Part shown: in pieces, positions 1-5,486 of the stretch
How positions within the stretch are numbered: the stretch's first letter is position 1
Layout: every line of letters starts with the position of its first letter
Assembly: GCA_038744645.1 (NCBI GenBank)
Contig: JBCDMA010000258.1
Location: 1-5,698 of the forward strand
DNA length: 5,698 nt
Reading direction: 5' to 3'
From: Glaciecola sp038744645
Lineage (GTDB): Bacteria > Pseudomonadota > Gammaproteobacteria > Enterobacterales > Alteromonadaceae
Notes under the pieces: model-generated
The model's database searches: none
The model's input: only the letters and a program-made list of their open reading frames with translations
Told to the model about the DNA's origin: nothing
Made by a program: the position numbers and the translations under genes

Positions 1-52
1 AAGAAAAACTAAAAATATTTATACTTATATTAAGAAAAACTTAAAATATATT
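1..52. repeat. Imperfect A-rich direct repeat in AT-rich intergenic DNA
   Basis: The ten bases AAGAAAAACT at 1-10 recur at 32-41. With one mismatch the match continues through AAAATAT (12-18 and 43-49), giving about 18 of 20 identical positions at a 31-bp period, close to three helical turns. Stops occur in all frames, so this is non-coding. It lies beyond the 3' end of the first LysR gene and could be the upstream region of a gene off the left edge. Phased A-tracts can bend DNA or act as UP elements, but that is inference, and chance in AT-rich DNA is possible. Confidence 0.4.
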
Positions 53-107
53 GTAATCGGCTTTACCACGCTATTTTTAAGGACTCTTGTGTGCTCATTT
101 GCATGCA

Positions 108-1031
108 TTAATTAACAGGTTTGAGTCTTCTTGGATCTAAGACTTGTTCTATGAATTCTTTCAGAGCAAGTGTTGCTTCACTGGCTTTGCTATCCACTAT
201 CAGGTTAGTTTGAGAAACCCCGATCTCAGGCAGCAAGTTTGAATCGTCAATTTTGACAAGCGGCGGGCTAACAAGACTTTCAGGGACGGCTGCAATCGCC
301 AGATCTGCTTTCACTGCCGCTAATTGTCCAGCGCAGTTTTCACAGGAGTAAGCAATACGATATTCAATACCTGCATCGTCTAGCGCTTTTAATGCAAGGC
401 TTCGCCAGCTACACCCATATTCTGCCAATGCAAGTGGTAATGGGGTTTTGTTAATGACGGCGCTGTTTTCCAAGGTCGCCCAAACGATTCGTTCAAGACG
501 GATAGTTTTATGATATTGATCAGCCACTGAATCGAGATTTAGCGATATCAGCGCCAAATCAATCTTACCATTGTCAAATTTTGCTTTTAAGTCGACGCTT
601 GTACCCATCACAACATCGACCTGTACAGACGGGTGGGATTTAGCAAAATGGGATAGAATTGCGGGCAGTTCATTTGTGCTGAACTGCTCAGGCAAACCAA
701 TGGTTACGGTTCCTCCCAAGCGTGGACTGATAAATTGGGTTACAAGCTCTTCATTCAGCTTTAATAGTTGCCTGCCATACCTCAACAAGGTTTCACCTTC
801 GGGTGTCAGCACCACCTCTCTGGATTTCCTGATAAGCAGCTCACACTTCAAAAGCTCCTCAAGCTTTTTGACCTGCATACTGATTGCTGCAGGTGTCCTA
901 AACACCATCTTCGCAGCCTTTGTCATGTTTCCGGATTCCGCGATCGCCGTAAACGTTTTTACCATGTCTAAATCGATGATTGGTGTGCTGGTAGCGATTG
1001 GATGCACCGCTTTTTCCTTTAGATTCGACAT
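108..1031 (-). CDS. LysR-family transcriptional regulator
   Basis: This is a 307-residue cytoplasmic DNA-binding regulator of the usual LysR length. An N-terminal winged helix-turn-helix spans roughly residues 22-80; its recognition region around TKAAKMVFRTPAAISMQVKK is typical of the family, followed by the LTPEGE wing and a linker helix (about 80-100). The effector-binding domain (about 107-296) begins GTVTIGLPEQ and contains the common C-x-W-R element at 207-210. A C-x-x-C pair (C230, C233) sits where the effector domain normally approaches the ligand cleft, which is unusual. The HTH region resembles the LrhA/HexA branch, but the ligand and targets cannot be read from sequence. The start is supported by an in-frame TGA 9 nt upstream, although no good Shine-Dalgarno is visible; about 20 residues precede the HTH, so M23 is an alternative start. 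The hydrolase gene lies 160 bp upstream on the same strand, so cotranscription is possible but unproven. Confidence 0.9.
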   Translation of the reverse strand: MSNLKEKAVHPIATSTPIIDLDMVKTFTAIAESGNMTKAAKMVFRTPAAISMQVKKLEELLKCELLIRKSREVVLTPEGETLLRYGRQLLKLNEELVTQFISPRLGGTVTIGLPEQFSTNELPAILSHFAKSHPSVQVDVVMGTSVDLKAKFDNGKIDLALISLNLDSVADQYHKTIRLERIVWATLENSAVINKTPLPLALAEYGCSWRSLALKALDDAGIEYRIAYSCENCAGQLAAVKADLAIAAVPESLVSPPLVKIDDSNLLPEIGVSQTNLIVDSKASEATLALKEFIEQVLDPRRLKPVN

Positions 1032-1191
1032 ATCGTTTCAATAGTTTTGCTATATATGTCTTTCAGTTTATCTTAAGAGAGCAGTATGTGAAATTAGAAA
1101 TACTTAATTTATGTGTAATTTGCAATCATGGATTACGTGTCTCTTAAAACACTTAAAATGCGCCTACGTGCAATGCATTAGAAACAAAAGG

Positions 1192-2049
1192 CTAGTTTTC
1201 TTTTATAAATGCTATTGCTTCTTCAGAAACAACGTCAGGCGCCTCAAGTTGCGGATAATGACCAATATCGTCAAGTTCGGTAACGAGCGGATCGGTAATA
1301 AGCTCTCTATACCTATCAACCATATGCGCACCTGAGACAGGGTCTGCCATTCCTACAGTGAGTTTAATCGGCACTTGCGTATTTTGTAGTGCAGTTACCC
1401 ACCGCTCTCGGTGTGCAGTGCGCTGATGCACATAATCCAAGATTTTGTGCATCACGTGTTTGCCATTGTTATGTTTAATTAGATACCAAAAGTCTTTGAT
1501 TTCTTGCTCGGAAGGGGGCGTATATTGCCCGAAGATGTGTTTGAAGTTTATCTCTAGACTTTTGCGAGTTAAGAGCCGTGCAAATACGCCGCCTAATGGA
1601 CTTAACATCAGTTTTTGCACTAAAAGCGCATGATGCGTCTCAGGGAATAAACCCCCATTGAGTAAATGCAGTGTTTTTATCTCAAATGAAAGGATGCCAT
1701 CACACTGTCTTGCGAGAAGCTCTTGACTCACTGTATCCCCGTAATCATGTGAAAGCACATGGGCAGTTGAAACACCTATCTGCCTTAGTGCATCTTCAAT
1801 GATGTCAGCTTGTTCTTTTATTAGATAATCTTGTTTTGGTTTGCTGCTATAGCCAAAACCTAGCATGTCAATCGCAATACATTTATAGCGTTGCGTGAGT
1901 TCAGGCCAGATCTGATACCAATCCCAGCTTGAGGTCGGAAATCCGTGGATCATCAACAATACAGGACCATTTCCATTCATTTTGTAAAAAATTTTGTGGT
2001 CATTAATATCTAAAAAGCTGCCGGTATAGTACCAATCTGTCAGTTGCAT
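1192..2049 (-). CDS. Alpha/beta hydrolase, MEST/epoxide hydrolase-like
   Basis: This 285-residue protein is a complete alpha/beta-hydrolase fold enzyme with no signal peptide, so it is probably cytoplasmic. The oxyanion-hole motif HGFP is at 35-38. The nucleophile elbow is SHDYGD (100-105), making D102 the nucleophile in place of serine; aspartate there is characteristic of epoxide hydrolases, haloalkane dehalogenases and MEST proteins rather than esterases. D236 (in MADPVSG) is the likely catalytic acid and H264 (in GHYPQLE) the base. A cap domain covers roughly 130-215 and contains NGGLFPETH and QYTPPSE. From memory, the elbow, the NGG-FPETH segment, the RRW/RERW-VGAL region and the SHYPQLE end all match animal MEST (PEG1) closely. 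The substrate is unknown; hydrolysis of an epoxide or another electrophile via a covalent aspartyl ester is inferred. No strong ribosome-binding site precedes the ATG, but the start fits the family N-terminus. It is divergent from the peroxiredoxin gene. Confidence 0.9.
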   Translation of the reverse strand: MQLTDWYYTGSFLDINDHKIFYKMNGNGPVLLMIHGFPTSSWDWYQIWPELTQRYKCIAIDMLGFGYSSKPKQDYLIKEQADIIEDALRQIGVSTAHVLSHDYGDTVSQELLARQCDGILSFEIKTLHLLNGGLFPETHHALLVQKLMLSPLGGVFARLLTRKSLEINFKHIFGQYTPPSEQEIKDFWYLIKHNNGKHVMHKILDYVHQRTAHRERWVTALQNTQVPIKLTVGMADPVSGAHMVDRYRELITDPLVTELDDIGHYPQLEAPDVVSEEAIAFIKEN

Positions 2050-2269
2050 CTTATATCTTAAGCGTCGGGATTAACGCTATCCAGTATTGTTGTTTTTGTA
2101 AAGTTAACACTAACTTACTATATCGTCTTTGTGAAACAGTTCTACATCCCGCGACTCAAAGCACGCTTAAATATCGATTAGCACAATCGCTATATTCCAT
2201 TATTAATCCACCGGTAATTCACTACACTATTAAAGAGTCATCAACGTTTTTACATAAAGGATATTTTTA
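2050..2269. promoter_or_regulatory. Divergent intergenic region with two dyads
   Basis: This 220-bp gap must hold the start signals for the minus-strand hydrolase and the plus-strand peroxiredoxin. For the hydrolase, TATAGT (minus strand, 2117-2122) is a fair -10 with a poor -35; the perfect dyad AAGTTA-N4-TAACTT (2101-2116) lies just downstream of it, where a repressor could act. For the peroxiredoxin, TACACT (2223-2228) is a weak -10 with TTATTA (2200-2205) 17 bp upstream. An imperfect dyad (2170-2196) sits directly upstream of that -35, a position suited to an activator. No transcription start is proven and all promoter boxes are weak matches. Confidence 0.35.
2256..2261 (+). promoter_or_regulatory. 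Ribosome-binding site of the peroxiredoxin
   Basis: AAAGGA lies 8 nt before the ATG at 2270 and is a good Shine-Dalgarno match. It fixes the peroxiredoxin start codon. Confidence 0.7.
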
Positions 2270-2800
2270 ATGGCAGAGACCCAAGCTGTACCCAACACTA
2301 CATTTAAGACCCGCGTTAGAAATGATGCGCTTAAAACGGAAAATCCATTTGAGTGGAAAGATCTTACTAGCGACGACGTTTTTAAGGGCAAAAATGTAGT
2401 GCTTTTTTCACTTCCCGGCGCGTTTACGCCCACGTGTTCGACGTCACATTTACCGCGATATGAAGCGCTTTATGAAGACTTCAAAGCACTTGGCGTCGAT
2501 GCAGTTGTATGTTTATCAGTAAACGATGCCTTCGTCATGTACCAGTGGGGTAAAAGCCAGAACGCTGAGCATGTGTTTTTGCTGCCTGACGGCAATGGTG
2601 AATTCACGCGTAAAATGGGCATGCTTGTCGATAAAGCCAATCTTGGCTTTGGTATGCGCAGTTGGCGTTATTCGATGTATGCAGAAGATGGTGAAATAAA
2701 GCAATTATTTGTCGAGCCGGGCTACGCAGATAATGCACCTGATGATCCTTTCGAAGTTTCAGATGCAGATACCATGCTTGAGTACCTGAAAAGCAAATAA
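2270..2800 (+). CDS. Peroxiredoxin, Prx5/type II, hybrid-Prx family domain
   Basis: This 176-residue thiol peroxidase reduces hydrogen peroxide and alkyl hydroperoxides in the cytoplasm. The active-site signature P-x-x-x-T-x-x-C is seen as PGAFTPTC (49-56), so C56 is the peroxidatic cysteine and T53 its partner; the conserved arginine lies in GMRSWRYS (128-135). The only other cysteine is C81, in VVCLSVNDAFVM, the position of the second cysteine of plant type II peroxiredoxins, so an atypical two-Cys mechanism is plausible. Along its length it matches, from memory, the Prx half of the Haemophilus influenzae Prx-glutaredoxin hybrid (SSHLPRY, DGNGEFT, VSDADTML), but it ends at EYLKSK where the hybrid continues into glutaredoxin. 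Its reductant is therefore probably a separate glutaredoxin/glutathione or thioredoxin. A good ribosome-binding site precedes it and an intrinsic terminator follows, so it is likely monocistronic. Induction by an OxyR-type regulator is possible, but no clear OxyR site was found. Confidence 0.95.
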   Translation: MAETQAVPNTTFKTRVRNDALKTENPFEWKDLTSDDVFKGKNVVLFSLPGAFTPTCSTSHLPRYEALYEDFKALGVDAVVCLSVNDAFVMYQWGKSQNAEHVFLLPDGNGEFTRKMGMLVDKANLGFGMRSWRYSMYAEDGEIKQLFVEPGYADNAPDDPFEVSDADTMLEYLKSK

Positions 2801-2829
2801 TCATCTAACTTTTCAAAACCATTTGAAAT

Positions 2830-2854
2830 GGGCAGCCGATACGCTGCCCTTTTT
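2830..2854 (+). terminator. Rho-independent terminator of the peroxiredoxin gene
   Basis: GGGCAGC (2830-2836) pairs perfectly with GCTGCCC (2843-2849) across a six-base loop and is followed directly by TTTTT (2850-2854). It begins 29 nt after the peroxiredoxin stop and separates that unit from asd. Confidence 0.9.
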
Positions 2855-2987
2855 GTTGGCTGAGCTGATCGAGCATGGTTATGCAAGCGATAGGAATTTA
2901 GGCGTTATTCGGCATGTTCATAATCACAATGTTGCATAGGTAATATCGCAATTTTGATGTACTATCCACACTTTAGATTTACGAGTT

Positions 2988-2994
2988 AAAGGTG
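2988..2994 (+). promoter_or_regulatory. Ribosome-binding site of asd
   Basis: AAAGGTG lies 8 nt before the ATG at 3003 and supports that start, which also aligns with the N-terminus of known Asd proteins. The stretch between the upstream terminator and this site (2855-2987) must contain the asd promoter. I see only weak boxes there, such as TAATAT at 2941-2946, and no riboswitch-like structure. Confidence 0.6.
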
Positions 2995-3002
2995 TAAAGC
3001 AA

Positions 3003-4127
3003 ATGCAAGTGGGTTTCGTCGGATGGCGCGGTATGGTTGGCTCTGTATTAATGGAGCGTATGCAGGCAGAAAATGATTTTGTCGGTATAGAGCCTTATTT
3101 TTTCACAACGTCTAACGTAGGTGGTAAAGGACCAGCGTTAACAGGTGATAAATTTACCATCACATCTAGCCCATTGATGGATGCTTATGATGCCAATGCG
3201 CTGTCTCAAATGGATGTGATCATTTCATGCCAAGGAGGAGACTACACCAAGAAAGTATATCCCGACCTTAGGGCTTCCGGTTGGACTGGTTATTGGATCG
3301 ATGCCGCATCTGCCCTACGAATGGCAGATGACGCTTGTATTATTCTCGATCCGGTGAATAAGAACGTTATCGAACAAAGCCTTGAACAAGGTGTTAAAAA
3401 CTATATCGGTGGAAACTGTACTGTCAGCCTGATGTTGATGGGATTGGGCGGCCTGTTTAACGCTGGTTTAGTTGAATGGGTGTCATCCATGACCTATCAA
3501 GCAGCATCAGGTGCTGGCGCTCAGAATATGAGAGAGTTGATCAAGCAAATGGGTGCTATCAAGCACAGCGTAGCAGACATGCTAGCGCAACCATCATCTG
3601 CTATTTTGGATATTGATCGCGATGTATCCGCGTTTACGCGCAGTGATGCAATGCCGACAGAGCGATTTGGCGCACCTTTGGCAGGAAGTCTGTTGCCTTG
3701 GATTGATGTGCAATTAGAGAATGGGCAGTCAAAAGAAGAGTGGAAAGCGTTCGCAGAGACAAACAAGATACTTGGCAATACTGATCGTCCAATTCCAATT
3801 GACGGCACTTGCGTTCGAATTGGCGCAATGCGATGCCATTCACAAGCATTGACTATCAAGTTGGTAAAAGATGTACCCATAGCCGAAGTAGAACAAATCA
3901 TTCAAGAGGCTAATCCATGGGTTAAATTGATTGAAAATGAACGCGAAGTAACCTTGCAATCGCTTACACCCGCTGCCGTGAACGGCAGGTTAGATATTCC
4001 CGTTGGAAGGGTGCGCAAAATGAATTTAGGACCGGAATACCTAAATGCATTTACAGTAGGTGATCAGCTACTCTGGGGAGCCGCAGAGCCGTTGCGTCGC
4101 ATGCTTGAGATCATCAGGCAAGTATAA
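3003..4127 (+). CDS. asd: Aspartate-semialdehyde dehydrogenase
   Basis: Asd catalyses the NADPH-dependent reductive dephosphorylation of L-aspartyl-4-phosphate to L-aspartate 4-semialdehyde, the branch point to lysine/diaminopimelate, threonine and methionine. The 374-residue product is close to the E. coli enzyme (367). The nucleotide-binding loop GFVGWRGMVGSVL is at 4-16; the catalytic cysteine C139 lies in GGNCTVSLMLM; Q166 lies in YQAASGAG; the substrate-binding segment ETNKIL is at 252-257; R272 and the catalytic histidine H279 lie in CVRIGAMRCHSQA. The C-terminus FTVGDQLLWGAAEPLRRML is the conserved Gram-negative form. All key residues are present, so it should be active. It has its own ribosome-binding site, is separated from the peroxiredoxin by a terminator, and converges on the cyclase gene with a 17-bp gap. 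It is probably essential, because diaminopimelate is needed for peptidoglycan. Confidence 0.98.
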   Translation: MQVGFVGWRGMVGSVLMERMQAENDFVGIEPYFFTTSNVGGKGPALTGDKFTITSSPLMDAYDANALSQMDVIISCQGGDYTKKVYPDLRASGWTGYWIDAASALRMADDACIILDPVNKNVIEQSLEQGVKNYIGGNCTVSLMLMGLGGLFNAGLVEWVSSMTYQAASGAGAQNMRELIKQMGAIKHSVADMLAQPSSAILDIDRDVSAFTRSDAMPTERFGAPLAGSLLPWIDVQLENGQSKEEWKAFAETNKILGNTDRPIPIDGTCVRIGAMRCHSQALTIKLVKDVPIAEVEQIIQEANPWVKLIENEREVTLQSLTPAAVNGRLDIPVGRVRKMNLGPEYLNAFTVGDQLLWGAAEPLRRMLEIIRQV

Positions 4128-4131
4128 ACCG

Positions 4132-4170
4132 GCAGGTCGGCAACTTAACTTCGTTGGGTTGCCCGACTGC
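4132..4170. terminator. Possible bidirectional terminator hairpin between asd and the cyclase gene
   Basis: GCAGGTCGGCAAC (4132-4144) can pair with GTTGCCCGACTGC (4158-4170): twelve base pairs with one bulged G on each arm and a 13-base loop. It starts just after the asd stop, and its right arm lies in the last codons of the convergent cyclase gene. Neither side has a proper T-run, so efficient Rho-independent termination is uncertain; it may instead mark a 3' end processed or protected by the stem. Confidence 0.5.
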
Positions 4171-5320
4171 TTCTATGACGTTCGAAGTCGGTAATTTTGG
4201 CGCCTTTCGGTAAGTCCTCATCGTTGATAATTGTATTTTTTCCCTTTCTTTTTGCCGTATACATCGCGACATCTGCGCGATGTAACCAGTTGTCTATGGT
4301 TTCTCCTCTCCTCAACATCGCGACACCCATAGAGACGGTGTAGATGGGTAATTCTTGTACACGTTCCTTCATAAGTGAAAACTGAATCAATTCAGCAAAA
4401 TCCATCCCATCACTTGCATTGTCACCGGCAACAATAACCGCAAATTCTTCGCCACCAAGGCGATACATACTGTCACTATCGGCCAAACGCTTTGTAACCG
4501 TTGAACACAGGTGTTTCAAAATAAGGTCGCCTATTTGATGGCCCTTTGTATCGTTAATGACTTTGAAGTCATCAATATCTATGACAATCATTGAGTAAAC
4601 AAGCCTATCCAGCTTTTCTTTGGCGATACTTTGCGAAGCTTCTTCAGCAAACAATCTTCGATTGCCAACTCCAGTGAGCGGATCAATTGAAGCCAGTGAA
4701 TTCAAGGATTTGTTTTCGATCATGATTTCTTTTGAAAATACACTTACAAAAGTAGCTGTGCCAAACAAGGCCAAATAGATGGTAAGTGTATGCATGCCAT
4801 CCGCTGAATTGAAAATCGTTGGCGCAATGGCGGCGGATATTGCAATAACAAAGAGAAACGCATATTGATGTTTTACTAAAAAGTACGCTGTCAGCACCGT
4901 AGGAAAAATCCAATAAACTTGTTCGATTCCACCAAAAACGACAGTCAACGATGCCCCTATTGACACTAAGCAACACATGTACAGCTTGAGAAAGCTTAAG
5001 TATCGCCCTTTGAGCGTATTGTAGAAAATAAACGCCGCGCTGATTATTAGGAATACATCAAGCGTGAAAACAGCCCAGTCTTGAGCGATAAGCCGAATCA
5101 CCGTTGGAGGTGTTACGAATAAAATCACCAATGTACTCAGCGCAAATAGAATACGTTCAGACATTCCTTGCCGTCTTAGCTGAGTAAACAAGTGCAATAT
5201 ATGCACTGAAAAAGCTACATTTTTTTTAATGTTAGCCTCAGCTTTGGTTTCGGCGATGGTGTCTGTATATCTGTGCGGTGATATTTGGAATCGGCTCAGT
5301 TTTTTGGATTCATTTTCCAT
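4145..5320 (-). CDS. Membrane-anchored diguanylate cyclase (GGDEF domain)
   Basis: This 391-residue protein would make cyclic di-GMP from two GTP at the inner membrane. About 50 residues of polar N-terminus are followed by six hydrophobic segments (roughly 57-79, 83-101, 108-129, 133-149, 152-171, 177-195), probably an integral membrane sensor module. The C-terminal GGDEF domain begins DPLTGVGNRRLF (213-224). Metal ligand D248 lies in IDIDDFKVIND, the active-site signature is GGEEF (289-293), and the end has the usual SMGVA and ADVAMYTAKRKGKN motifs, so catalysis should be intact. The inhibitory I-site, RxxD five residues before the signature, reads ADSD here (280-283), so product inhibition may be lost. 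There is no EAL or HD-GYP domain. The ATG at 5320 has no visible Shine-Dalgarno; M53 is an alternative start but has AAGGA too close. An A8 run falls at codons 31-34. The ligand sensed is unknown. Confidence 0.93.
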   Translation of the reverse strand: MENESKKLSRFQISPHRYTDTIAETKAEANIKKNVAFSVHILHLFTQLRRQGMSERILFALSTLVILFVTPPTVIRLIAQDWAVFTLDVFLIISAAFIFYNTLKGRYLSFLKLYMCCLVSIGASLTVVFGGIEQVYWIFPTVLTAYFLVKHQYAFLFVIAISAAIAPTIFNSADGMHTLTIYLALFGTATFVSVFSKEIMIENKSLNSLASIDPLTGVGNRRLFAEEASQSIAKEKLDRLVYSMIVIDIDDFKVINDTKGHQIGDLILKHLCSTVTKRLADSDSMYRLGGEEFAVIVAGDNASDGMDFAELIQFSLMKERVQELPIYTVSMGVAMLRRGETIDNWLHRADVAMYTAKRKGKNTIINDEDLPKGAKITDFERHRSSRATQRS

Positions 5321-5332
5321 AGGTTTTTCAAT

Positions 5333-5369
5333 ATGCTGTTTTTTTTCGCGGCCGAGTTTTAAACAGCAT
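5333..5369. promoter_or_regulatory. Perfect 9-bp inverted repeat upstream of the cyclase gene
   Basis: ATGCTGTTT (5333-5341) and AAACAGCAT (5361-5369) are perfect inverted copies around a 19-bp centre that itself contains the palindrome CGGCCG (5349-5354), almost exactly at the midpoint. The near arm begins 13 bp upstream of the cyclase ATG. It could be an operator bound by a dimer or tetramer, or, if transcribed, a 5'-leader stem-loop. Possible minus-strand promoter boxes lie beyond it: TTGACT at 5416-5421 and an overlapping TATACT at 5411-5416. Confidence 0.5.
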
Positions 5370-5486
5370 GTGATACTCCAGGTGCAACCGGTTATCTGTT
5401 ATGTTCACTAAGTATAGTCAATAATAGGAATTCGACATGAGAATCCGCATAAAGTTATTTGACGTTATAGCGCTTTTCTCTTCGAA

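Noticed and set aside
571..1044. Plus-strand open frame of 157 codons
   Set aside because: It lies antisense inside a clear LysR gene, has no family motifs, and its composition follows the opposite strand's codons.
1073..1147. Inverted repeat TTAAGAGA / TCTCTTAA flanking the LysR upstream region
   Set aside because: The arms are only 8 bp and about 60 bp apart in AT-rich DNA, so chance is likely.
2170..2230. OxyR binding site upstream of the peroxiredoxin
   Set aside because: I tried the four ATAG/CTAT elements with seven-base spacing in several registers. Only isolated CTAT tetramers fit, so no site is called.
108..2800. A single redox-defence operon of LysR, hydrolase and peroxiredoxin
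   Set aside because: The peroxiredoxin is divergent and separately terminated, and the hydrolase-LysR gap is 160 bp; proximity alone does not support a joint system.
2801..2870. Remnant of a glutaredoxin domain after the peroxiredoxin
   Set aside because: No frame gives a CPFC/CPYC motif, and the stretch is occupied by a standard terminator.
2855..3002. Lysine riboswitch or attenuator before asd
   Set aside because: The leader is under 150 bp, shows no set of paired helices of that class, and has no terminator ahead of the start codon.
3521..3901. Minus-strand open frame of 126 codons
   Set aside because: It is fully antisense to asd, whose every motif is intact; no recognisable domain is seen.
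5191..5207. Dyad AGTGCA-N5-TGCACT inside the cyclase coding region
   Set aside because: It is short, lies within well-formed coding sequence and has no supporting promoter context; probably chance.
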